IMG/VR virus record: IMGVR_UViG_3300042887_001022 | Coordinates: 1-20,635 of that record | DNA from: a virus | Strand: one strand, 5' to 3' | DNA: 20,635 bases | Translations under genes and position numbers: made by a program | Notes under the pieces: generated by a model | Database searches by the model: none | What the model was told of the DNA's origin: nothing | Seen by the model: only the letters and a program-made list of their open reading frames with translations | In this document: positions 1-7,024 of the stretch, one piece after another | Layout: every line of letters starts with the position of its first letter | Position numbering within the stretch: the stretch's first letter is position 1

Positions 1-2953
1 TCGCGCGCTTCAAACGACGATCACGAATACGCTCAGCCTTACGCGCAGTCCTACCAGCATCAAGCGCCTCAAGCCGATTATTCCTAGCCGCCTCAGCCTT
101 ATCAACCTTAGCCTGAAGCCGAGCAACCTGCTTCTCATCAGGATTCGGGAACGACTGATACGCCGCAAGCTTAGCCCTCGCATCAGCAAGGCGCTCCTCA
201 GCTCGAACAAGATTAGCCTCATTCACACGACGCAACCCGCCACGCTCAAGCGCCGCAGCCTCAACCCCACGAGCCTCAGTAGCCGCCGCAACAGCACGCT
301 CAGCAGCCTCATACTCCATCCGCGCCTGCGGACTCAACAACGCCTTCTGCTCATCCGTCAACGCCACACGCGCAAGATCATCAACCAAACCAATACTCGC
401 ACCACGAGAACCAATCGTACGAATCTTCGCAGCAGCCAACTCCTTACGAGCAGCAGCAAACACATCAGCCAACTCGCGATTATTATTCTGCAACGCCAAC
501 CGCTCAGCAAGAACCAAGTCTCGCATCATCTGATTCATAACCTCGCGAAACCGCTTACGACTCTTAGCAGGCCCATACTTACCCCAACCAGTCTCACGCG
601 CACGAGCCTGGATAACAATCCCAAGACGCTTCAATCGAGCCTGCACAGCAACAAGCTCAGCAATCGGCTCATTACGCTCGCGATACAACGCTTGAGCGCG
701 ACCCTCCAAACCATCATCACTAAGGCGACGATCCATCGCAACAAGACGAATGTAATTCGCGCGACGAGCCTCCTCAGGACTCATACCCAAAGCCTTCGCC
801 ATATGCGCCTCAATGATCTCAGCAATAGGCTTCACACCAGCACGAAGCCGAGCCATCACAACAGGATCAATCTCAACAGCATCCAGCTCGCGCATACGCG
901 CAATCTGATCAACCAGCCGACGCTCCTTTTGCTCGTCGTACTTAGTCGCAGGGCCACCCTCTTCTTCTTTTCTCCGAGCCATCATCGCGCGATGATCCTC
1001 AAGCTCAGCCTCAAAAAACCGTGCAACATACGCTGGCGTAACCGCAACACCATCAGCATCAACAGCCGGATAAATCAGATTGAACGCCGCACGATCCTTC
1101 ACAAGCTCACTCGAACCCTCACCAAGAAGACGAGTGATCGTCGCGCGCAACTCCAACCCCTCACCCTGCGCAACATTCACATCAAACCGCTGCTGACGCT
1201 GCGCCGCTTTCTTCTCCAACCGCTTCCGATACCACGCAACACGCCTAGCCGCAGGAGCCTTCGCAAACTCAGTAACAAGAGTCCCAGCAATACCACGACC
1301 AGCACGCCCAATCATAACCTCAGGCGTAACATCAACCATCTCACCAGTCTCTTCAAACCGGCGCTGCTGCTCCTCATAAACATCACGAGCAGCCTTATTC
1401 TCAGCAGCCGTCGCAGCACGCTGACGCGCAACACGCGCATTCTCCGCAAGCCGCTGACGCAAAGCAGACTGACCAACAACACCAGGACTAGGCGAATACT
1501 CTGGAAGCGGCACCTCTTCCGGCATACTCGGAGCAGCCTTAGCCTCCTCGCCACGCACAGTAATAGCTCGCCCACGAGCAGCAAACCGCTGCGCCCCCGA
1601 CCCAGCAAGACCAGCACGCGCGCCAACACCACCACCAACACTAACGCCCTTCGCCGCACTCATAAAGATCGTCAACGCATCAACGGGATTATCCCGAATA
1701 AACTCCCCAACAGCCGCCCAAAAACCACGCTCATCAGCAGCCCGATCCGCATACACATACGGCGAAATAGCCGCCTCAAAAACCCGACTACCTTCCTCCG
1801 TATCACCACGAAACGCAGCCGCAGCAGCCGCATCAACAATCGCCTTCACACCAGCAGGCGCAGCTCCAACCTCACCAATCTGCCGAACAACAGACCGGAA
1901 AAACAACTTCTTATTATTGTTCTGATTGACCGCTCGATACACCTTCTCACCAAGCGGCAACTCGTCCCAATCACCAACATCCCAACCATTCTCAACCGCA
2001 GTGCCACGAAGCGCCACCAACGCATCCGCCGAAAACGGATTACTCTCAACCAACGCAGCATCAAGCTGACTAGGCGTAGCACCCGTCTTCCCATACTCAA
2101 AGATATACTCAGTGCCCTCATTCGAATCAGGAATAACAATCGGAGCCTTACGAGTCACATCCACATAATCATTCGACCTCGTTGCAACATTCTGAATCTC
2201 CGCATTCACATCTTTAACACGCGGAGGCGTAGGCGAAACAACATCATAAGCCTGCCCAAGACCAGTAGGCATAATCACAGGCGGCCCCGGAAGACCAGCA
2301 GGCACCTCTCCAAACGCCTCAATCGCAACATCCGTCAACGGCTTAGTCTTCTTCAAACCAGCAGTAACAGGAGCGCCAGCACCACGCGCACCACCACCCG
2401 TCACCTGCCCAGGCTCAGCCTTCATCGCCTCCCGAGCTTGCCTAAGTTTTTCCCGAGAATCACTCGTATCAACACCACGACCAAGCCACTTCTCCGTCGC
2501 AAACCCAAGAGCCTCGCGACCCGGCTCAGTCGTCACAAGCAACGATGCGGGATTAAGAACCGTCGCCGCCCCAAACAAAGCAGACTTAATGCCCTTACCC
2601 GCCTCAGCATCAATCGCATCAAGCGCAGACGCAAACTCATTACTAGCGCCACCACCAACCTTCTTACGCTCAGCCGAACCAATACCAGGCTTCAACAAGC
2701 CAACGCTTTCTAGCGCGACACGCTCATCCGCCTCGTCCGCCAGCTCGCGACCAGTGCGCTCAAGATACAAGTCTCGACGCGCCTTCTGCTCATCCGAAAG
2801 AATGTCAGAGAACTGTCCCGTCGGATCAAAAACAAGATTAGACGAAAACGAAACAGAACTAGGCGAAGGCTTAGCCGAAGGCTTGACACGAGGCTTGACA
2901 GTTTTCTTGCCACCACTAACGCCACCAGCAATGATCTCTTTACGCTTAGCCAC
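1..2953 (-). CDS. Very large virion-associated protein, N-terminal 984 residues (partial at left edge)
   Basis: An uninterrupted reading frame of 984 codons runs from a GTG at 2953-2951 to the window edge with no stop, so the C terminus is missing. An in-frame TAG at 2965-2963 leaves this GTG (MAKRKEIIAGG) as the only reasonable start. It sits 6 nt after a TAGACT element. The first 35 residues are Lys/Ser/Pro-rich and basic. Around residues 405-450 there is a hydrophobic, Gly-rich stretch (FIRDNPVDALTIFMSAAKG, then GVSVGGGVGARAGLAG). From about residue 490 onward the protein is Arg/Ala/Glu-rich and probably helical, with long coiled-coil-like segments near the edge. Position after the nozzle, fibre and two Ala-rich proteins suggests a DNA-ejection or internal virion protein, but I do not recognise a family. 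A tape-measure role is possible but less likely because no tube proteins are seen. Codons are strongly T/G-ending. The frame is certain; the function is inferred. Confidence 0.85.
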   Translation of the reverse strand, partial: MAKRKEIIAGGVSGGKKTVKPRVKPSAKPSPSSVSFSSNLVFDPTGQFSDILSDEQKARRDLYLERTGRELADEADERVALESVGLLKPGIGSAERKKVGGGASNEFASALDAIDAEAGKGIKSALFGAATVLNPASLLVTTEPGREALGFATEKWLGRGVDTSDSREKLRQAREAMKAEPGQVTGGGARGAGAPVTAGLKKTKPLTDVAIEAFGEVPAGLPGPPVIMPTGLGQAYDVVSPTPPRVKDVNAEIQNVATRSNDYVDVTRKAPIVIPDSNEGTEYIFEYGKTGATPSQLDAALVESNPFSADALVALRGTAVENGWDVGDWDELPLGEKVYRAVNQNNNKKLFFRSVVRQIGEVGAAPAGVKAIVDAAAAAAFRGDTEEGSRVFEAAISPYVYADRAADERGFWAAVGEFIRDNPVDALTIFMSAAKGVSVGGGVGARAGLAGSGAQRFAARGRAITVRGEEAKAAPSMPEEVPLPEYSPSPGVVGQSALRQRLAENARVARQRAATAAENKAARDVYEEQQRRFEETGEMVDVTPEVMIGRAGRGIAGTLVTEFAKAPAARRVAWYRKRLEKKAAQRQQRFDVNVAQGEGLELRATITRLLGEGSSELVKDRAAFNLIYPAVDADGVAVTPAYVARFFEAELEDHRAMMARRKEEEGGPATKYDEQKERRLVDQIARMRELDAVEIDPVVMARLRAGVKPIAEIIEAHMAKALGMSPEEARRANYIRLVAMDRRLSDDGLEGRAQALYRERNEPIAELVAVQARLKRLGIVIQARARETGWGKYGPAKSRKRFREVMNQMMRDLVLAERLALQNNNRELADVFAAARKELAAAKIRTIGSRGASIGLVDDLARVALTDEQKALLSPQARMEYEAAERAVAAATEARGVEAAALERGGLRRVNEANLVRAEERLADARAKLAAYQSFPNPDEKQVARLQAKVDKAEAARNNRLEALDAGRTARKAERIRDRRLKRA

Positions 2954-2959
2954 GCTAAT

Positions 2960-2965
2960 AGTCTA
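2960..2965 (-). promoter_or_regulatory. TAGACT -10-like element, leaderless spacing
   Basis: TAGACT ends exactly 6 nt before the GTG at 2953, which would place the transcription start at the start codon. It lies partly in the 16-nt gap after the previous gene's stop (2970-2972). A G stands two bases upstream of the hexamer, as in the six similar sites in this window. No Shine-Dalgarno sequence is visible. Confidence 0.55.
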
Positions 2966-2969
2966 GCGG

Positions 2970-4322
2970 CTAAGTAACGCTACCGCCGACCCCACCCATA
3001 AACGCGCCAGACGTATTCACGTTAAGACCAGCAGGAGCAAGAACAAACTTACGCACCCACGCCTGCGCATTCCGACGACTCATACCCTGATTAACAAGCT
3101 GCGCAGAAATCTGCCTTATGATCTGCTGAGCCGTCGGCTGACCAAGCTGCTCCTCTCCCTTTTCCGCACTAATAGTGTCAACCCTATTCTCCGGCACCGA
3201 ACTCTTAGCCTGCTCAATTGCCTCCGCCTCAGACATGGCAACAAAAGTCTTCGGCAACTTCTTAAGACCGTCAATTGGATCAGTAAAGAAAACCGTATAC
3301 TCGAACTTGCCAGTCGGCACAGTCGCGCCAGTCCACTGATCAAGATCCGCCAAAATCTGAGCTTTCGTATTCCTAATAGCCTTAGCCTTATCCTTACCCG
3401 CCTTCGCGCCAGCATTAGCAGCACTCTGCGCAAGACGCTGCCAACCCTGAGAAATACGAGCAGTATCAACCTGACGATCCCAAGCCTGATTCTCAGCAGT
3501 CAACCCAAGACGCGCCTCATTCTGCGCAAGCGTACCCTGACTAATCGCACGCTGAATCTCATCATTTCGCAACTGATACAGATACTTCGCCGTATCCGCA
3601 CTAAGCTTACTCGACCGATCCATCAGCGCCTTCGTAAGATTCGCCGTCACCGCACCAACCATCTGCGCACCAGTCACCGCAGCAGCAGGCGCATACCCCA
3701 TAGTCGGAGCAGAAAGATTCGCAAGATTCGACGCCATTGTCGGAGATGCACCAGGCGCAATACTCGTCGGAGCGCCAGCAGCCGCAGCAGCCGACTGACC
3801 AGCCGACTGGGCCTGACCAGCAAGCTGCGAATACAAGTTTCCAAACCCAGCAAGACTAGCCTGCGTACGATCAGCAATCCCAGTAAGCGTACCCGTTAAC
3901 GCGCTAGTAAGCCCACCAAGGCCAGCCTGTTGCTGAGCAGCCGTAGCGCGGAGCGCGTCCTCACCCGCAACGCCCATCGCAGCAAGCTCAGCCGCATCCT
4001 TACGCAACTCGGCAGGAGTCTTAAACGGAGCCGTTAGAGGATTGCGCTTAGCCGCTTCGGCAGCGGCACGAGCAGCAGCGCGCTCCTCTCGGCGCTTTTT
4101 TGCAGCAGCCCTGCGCTCTGCCGCTCGCTCAGCAGCCGTCTTCCCAGTAGTAGCGGGTGCCGAAGGAGTACCACCTCCGCCACCACCACCATCATCTTGC
4201 TTGGACACAGTGCCATCACCAGCAGCGCCCTGCCAAAGCTTTGTACGCTTTCCCTTACCGCCAGTAGCAGTATCCGTATAAACAGCGTCAGGATTTTTAG
4301 CGTCATAAGTAAACTGCGGCAT
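2970..4322 (-). CDS. Ala-rich virion protein, possible internal/ejection protein
   Basis: 450 residues, ATG start 6 nt after TAGAAT, stop TAG. I do not recognise the family. Residues 1-60 hold an MPQFTYDAKNP start, then a Gly run of seven and low-complexity Ser/Pro/Thr. Residues about 60-95 are a highly charged Ala/Arg/Glu/Lys helix. Residues about 95-310 are Ala/Gln/Ser-rich and probably helical. The last 120 residues look like a folded domain (KFEYTVFFTDPIDGLKK ... TISAEKGEEQLG) followed by a helix and a Gly-rich end. The neighbouring 399-residue protein has a similar build: disordered N terminus, Ala-rich helical middle, and an LY-S/N motif (NLYSQL here, DLYSNI there). Location between tail genes and the giant protein suggests a virion or ejected protein. 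That role is inference only. Confidence 0.85.
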   Translation of the reverse strand: MPQFTYDAKNPDAVYTDTATGGKGKRTKLWQGAAGDGTVSKQDDGGGGGGGTPSAPATTGKTAAERAAERRAAAKKRREERAAARAAAEAAKRNPLTAPFKTPAELRKDAAELAAMGVAGEDALRATAAQQQAGLGGLTSALTGTLTGIADRTQASLAGFGNLYSQLAGQAQSAGQSAAAAAGAPTSIAPGASPTMASNLANLSAPTMGYAPAAAVTGAQMVGAVTANLTKALMDRSSKLSADTAKYLYQLRNDEIQRAISQGTLAQNEARLGLTAENQAWDRQVDTARISQGWQRLAQSAANAGAKAGKDKAKAIRNTKAQILADLDQWTGATVPTGKFEYTVFFTDPIDGLKKLPKTFVAMSEAEAIEQAKSSVPENRVDTISAEKGEEQLGQPTAQQIIRQISAQLVNQGMSRRNAQAWVRKFVLAPAGLNVNTSGAFMGGVGGSVT

Positions 4323-4328
4323 GACTAG

Positions 4329-4334
4329 ATTCTA
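4329..4334 (-). promoter_or_regulatory. TAGAAT -10-like element, leaderless spacing
   Basis: TAGAAT is the closest of the seven sites to a canonical -10. It ends 6 nt before the ATG at 4322. Its TAG is also the stop codon of the upstream gene (4332-4334), so stop and promoter are superimposed. GG precedes it. Confidence 0.6.
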
Positions 4335-5531
4335 CCTGCCCCTACCCTTAGGCGGCTTCGGCTTATTATTCTCAATCCAATCACTAATCCACTTAAGCTG
4401 CTGAGGAGTCAAAGCAAAACGCTTCAACGCATTCAACGAAGCAACTTTCTGAAAATACGGCGCATCACGCTGAGCAACAATCGCATTCGCCTGACCCATA
4501 AACTGACCCTGCGGCCCACCACTAAGCTGCTGACCAGCAACAAGACCAGTAGCAGTTACAGGATTCGTATTCGGAGCAGCCGCAGGAGGAATCGCCTCAG
4601 CAGCCGGAGCAACCGGAGCAACCGGAACCTCAGTCGTTGTCGGAGCAGCGAGCGCAGCAGCCTGCGGAGCAAGCGTCTTAAAGATATTCGAATACAAATC
4701 AGCGTACTGCTTATCAATACCCGTCAACTCGCCAGCAGCCCTCTTCGTCAAACCAGACAACGCTGACTGCAACGCACCAGTCTCAGCCGCACTAGCCTGA
4801 CCACGCATACCACTACGACGCGCACCCGCCCGAGCAGCTACATCACCAATACCAAACTGATTACGCTCACTCGTAGCCTCAGCAGCACCAAGCGCGCCCT
4901 CAAGATAACCCTCTTGCCCCTTAGCGATGCGATTAATTTCCATCTCAAGATCCGCAGGTGCGTACACCTTGCCCGCCGAATCCTTATAGACCGGCTTGCC
5001 AGCATCATCAAACGTCTGAAGAATGCCAGTTGCGAGATACACCGGCTTACCCGTTTCGTCAAGCACTGGCTTCTTCGTTACCGGATCAATCTTTGGCGCT
5101 CGATAGTACGCCTGACCCTTAGTCGGAGAGCCTTCAGTCGTGTCACGATTGATCGTGTAACCATAATTAGTGCTTGTCTGATTCTGAGCTGCGCGAAGCA
5201 CCGGATCAGTCAGGAGAAACGACGGATCGCTTGTGTACTGTCCCTGCCACCAAGCAGCATTAGGAGGCGTACCCGGCGTAGTAACAGTCGTCGTAGTCGG
5301 CGCAGCGGGAGGCGCAACAGCCTTAGGAGCGGCAGGCGGCTTTAGCGTAGTTGTACCATCAGCATTAAACGAAACAGCAAACGGAGTCCTACTTCCGCCC
5401 GGTCGCCTAGGAGTAGTCGGCGGCTTAAACCCAGCAGCAATCGCCTTAGGCGAACCAGGACGCACGCCCTCCATGCCCTTAGGCGTACCAGTCTTTCCCG
5501 GCTTAGGAATCTTGACGCGCGTTACCGCCAC
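4332..5531 (-). CDS. Ala/Pro-rich virion protein, function unknown
   Basis: 399 residues with a GTG start that shares one base with the stop of the upstream gene (TAGTG), so it is probably translated by reinitiation. Residues 1-95 are Pro/Gly/Thr/Ala-rich and basic, probably disordered. Residues about 95-190 hold a possible folded segment (TSDPSFLLTDPVLRAAQNQT) with two PV-containing turns that look repeated: VTKKPVLDETGKPVYLATG and DAGKPVYKDSAGKVYAPAD. Residues about 190-290 are helical and Ala-rich (RAGARRSGMRGQASAAETG). A second Ala/Pro linker then leads to a basic C terminus (NNKPKPPKGRGR). I do not recognise the family. Neighbours and composition suggest an internal virion protein paired with the 450-residue protein downstream. 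Confidence 0.82.
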   Translation of the reverse strand: MAVTRVKIPKPGKTGTPKGMEGVRPGSPKAIAAGFKPPTTPRRPGGSRTPFAVSFNADGTTTLKPPAAPKAVAPPAAPTTTTVTTPGTPPNAAWWQGQYTSDPSFLLTDPVLRAAQNQTSTNYGYTINRDTTEGSPTKGQAYYRAPKIDPVTKKPVLDETGKPVYLATGILQTFDDAGKPVYKDSAGKVYAPADLEMEINRIAKGQEGYLEGALGAAEATSERNQFGIGDVAARAGARRSGMRGQASAAETGALQSALSGLTKRAAGELTGIDKQYADLYSNIFKTLAPQAAALAAPTTTEVPVAPVAPAAEAIPPAAAPNTNPVTATGLVAGQQLSGGPQGQFMGQANAIVAQRDAPYFQKVASLNALKRFALTPQQLKWISDWIENNKPKPPKGRGR

Positions 5532-5788
5532 TAGCGTCCGCCCATCATCCTAGCCCGAGTCTCAACCCCGCCCAGAATGTTCCCCTTCATGCCACTCGCA
5601 ACATCCGAAGGATTCGTCACAGCTCCCATCACAGCAGCAGGCGACTGATCCATAATCCCCTGCGTCTTCTTATCGCCAAGCTTCTTTAGCGAGTTGAGGA
5701 GAATTTTGCGCGGATCAATTTCAGCGTTGGCGTTGGGTGCGGTCGGTTTGTAGTTGACGCGCTGGGGTGCGTAGAGGGTGGAAGGCAC
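5531..5788 (-). CDS. Small hypothetical structural-region protein with internal codon-usage switch
   Basis: 85 residues, GTG start (MPSTLYAPQRVNYKPT) 6 nt after TATACT. No family is recognised. The N terminus is Pro/Asn-rich, the middle is basic and helical (KILLNSLKKLGDKKT), and the C terminus is Gly/Met/Arg-rich (MMGGR). Codon use changes abruptly near codon 32. The first third uses C- and A-ending codons (ACC, CTC, TAC, AAC, CCC), while the rest uses the T/G-ending codons of the genes downstream. This places a possible recombination edge inside the gene. Its stop overlaps the next start as TAGTG. Confidence 0.75.
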   Translation of the reverse strand: MPSTLYAPQRVNYKPTAPNANAEIDPRKILLNSLKKLGDKKTQGIMDQSPAAVMGAVTNPSDVASGMKGNILGGVETRARMMGGR

Positions 5789-5794
5789 GCTAGA

Positions 5795-5800
5795 AGTATA
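5795..5800 (-). promoter_or_regulatory. TATACT -10-like element, leaderless spacing
   Basis: TATACT ends 6 nt before the GTG at 5788 and is preceded by GG. It lies in the 13-nt gap between two genes, with no room for a leader or Shine-Dalgarno sequence. Confidence 0.6.
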
Positions 5801-5801
5801 C

Positions 5802-6125
5802 CTATGGCTCAGTCGGCTTAGGGAATGATTCTTTTACAGCACGAATCTTCTCAGCCATTTCTGGAGGGAAAACACCAGCATGGTAGAGAGCATCCAACTG
5901 ATCACCAATAGGAGGGTAAGCATTCTTGCGATGCTCGCGGTACATAAAACTCAACTTTTCTGCTTCCATACGCGCCATCTCTGCTTCGACATCTTCGCGA
6001 GAAGGTTTTTCTATATCTTCGCTATCCCAAATAACTTGGTCATAGTCGTTAGCGTAAACCGTGAACGATGCAGAAGGCACAAGCGAATGGATCGCTTCCC
6101 CAACTTTTACGGGTCGGTCAATCAC
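5802..6125 (-). CDS. Tail fibre chaperone-like protein with YPPIGDQLDALYH motif
   Basis: 107 residues; the GTG start overlaps the fibre stop by 4 nt (GTGA). The N-terminal part is a short beta-like segment (SASFTVYANDYDQVIWDSED). A charged helix follows at about 42-66. Residues 70-82 read YPPIGDQLDALYH, followed by FPPEMAEKIRAVKESFPKP. The sequence YPxIGDQLDALYH with a closing AVKxxFPKP is widespread in small phage proteins encoded next to tail fibres and usually treated as fibre assembly helpers. The position directly behind a fibre gene fits that role. Codon use (many GAA, mixed third positions) differs from the GAG-rich genes on both sides and matches the fibre's C-terminal half, so fibre tip and chaperone may have been acquired together. 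Family resemblance is from memory of the motif; the exact role is inferred. Confidence 0.75.
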   Translation of the reverse strand: MIDRPVKVGEAIHSLVPSASFTVYANDYDQVIWDSEDIEKPSREDVEAEMARMEAEKLSFMYREHRKNAYPPIGDQLDALYHAGVFPPEMAEKIRAVKESFPKPTEP

Positions 6126-7024
6126 GGCCTAATCTCCATCAACAAAACCCAAGAGTAATACTGGCTATCGTCTTGGAAATCCAATTGGTAAGCCTGATAG
6201 TTGCCACCATAGAAATAGTAAGTTGTCGCGGCAGTTGTTCCCGGTACATCAGTTCCCATAATTGAGAACTTCCCGCTCATTGGCCCTGGGTAGAGCATCG
6301 CATAGTTCTCAGTATCGCTCATACCAAGGTTGACTGTTCCGTTTCGGTAGCACCTAATACCGGCAGACGAACCAGCGCTGGTAAACGTGCGGCATTGGAT
6401 AGACGCTTGGATAAAGATGACGCTGTTGCTGAACTTTGGTGTGATTGTTCCGGCGAGGCCAATGTACGCGCCGCCCGTGCGGCTGGTGTTGAACGTCGAG
6501 ACCTCGGTCTTAGTGCCGTTGTAGGTGACCTGCACGACAGACCCGGACGGCATAGCCGTTGAAGGGATACTCGCAACGGTCGGGTTTGGATAAGTACCCG
6601 AAAGGCCACCACCAGCAGCGAGTCCACTAATACTCGCAACACTAGGGTTCGGATAAGTACCCGAAAGCATCCCACCAGCAGCGCCCGTCGGAGGACTAGA
6701 CGCATTCACCCAAGCAGACCCATCCCAAAAATACGACAACTGCGTATCCGTCTCATAAATCATCTGACCCACCACAGGATCAGCAGGCCGACGAGTAGAC
6801 AAACACGACACCGCACCCGTCGCCAACTGCTTCGCCAACGCAGGCACATTCGCATTCATCACAGCCTGAGCCAACGGCCCAGTATCGCCCAAACCAAACC
6901 GCACCTGCTCAACCTGCTGATGCGTCAACGCCGTCTGGCGATCCAACGGAATAATCCGAGGATCAGGCGGCTCCGGCATCGGCTTCACACCCGGCATCGC
7001 CGGAGAATCAAATTTCTCAGCCAC
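6122..7024 (-). CDS. Tail fibre / receptor-binding protein with LSGTYPNP repeats
   Basis: 300 residues with a GTG start in a TAGTG overlap with the nozzle gene. Residues 1-75 form an N-terminal helical/Pro-rich region that may anchor it to the tail. Residues 80-107 carry the common fibre module ADPVVGQMIYETDTQLSYFWDGSAWV. Two repeats of LSGTYPNPxVASI follow at residues 120-127 and 141-148. LSGTYPNP repeats are typical of phage fibres and other extracellular rod proteins. Residues about 150-300 form a beta-rich C-terminal domain (YIGLAGTITPKFSNSVIF ... WVLLMEIRP) that resembles the TNF/C1q-like tips of other fibres. Codon use changes sharply at the second repeat: T/G-ending before it, then CAA, GGA, ACA, AGC and C-ending after it. 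This is a likely host-range determinant with a swapped tip. Confidence 0.85.
   Translation of the reverse strand: MAEKFDSPAMPGVKPMPEPPDPRIIPLDRQTALTHQQVEQVRFGLGDTGPLAQAVMNANVPALAKQLATGAVSCLSTRRPADPVVGQMIYETDTQLSYFWDGSAWVNASSPPTGAAGGMLSGTYPNPSVASISGLAAGGGLSGTYPNPTVASIPSTAMPSGSVVQVTYNGTKTEVSTFNTSRTGGAYIGLAGTITPKFSNSVIFIQASIQCRTFTSAGSSAGIRCYRNGTVNLGMSDTENYAMLYPGPMSGKFSIMGTDVPGTTAATTYYFYGGNYQAYQLDFQDDSQYYSWVLLMEIRP
6567..6604 (-). repeat. Second copy (in reading direction) of LSGTYPNP DNA repeat
   Basis: This 38-nt segment matches 6630-6667 at 34 of 38 positions by eye and is offset by 63 nt (21 codons). It encodes LSGTYPNPTVASI. The change of codon usage in the fibre gene begins at this copy. 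Confidence 0.8.
6630..6667 (-). repeat. First copy (in reading direction) of LSGTYPNP DNA repeat
   Basis: This is the partner of the repeat at 6567-6604 and encodes LSGTYPNPSVASI. Near-identical direct repeats inside a fibre gene are natural sites for homologous exchange of the downstream tip. Confidence 0.8.

Noticed and set aside
692-2713. 673-codon open frame on the plus strand
   Set aside because: It is antisense to the giant gene, has a low-complexity Arg/Thr/Ser/Asn/Leu product with no domain, and exists because T/G-ending codons on the minus strand rarely create stops on the other strand.
1-2953. Tape measure protein assignment for the giant gene
   Set aside because: No tail tube, sheath or tail-tip baseplate genes are present, and the gene follows nozzle and fibre genes as ejection proteins do. 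The protein is incomplete, so this stays open but not preferred.
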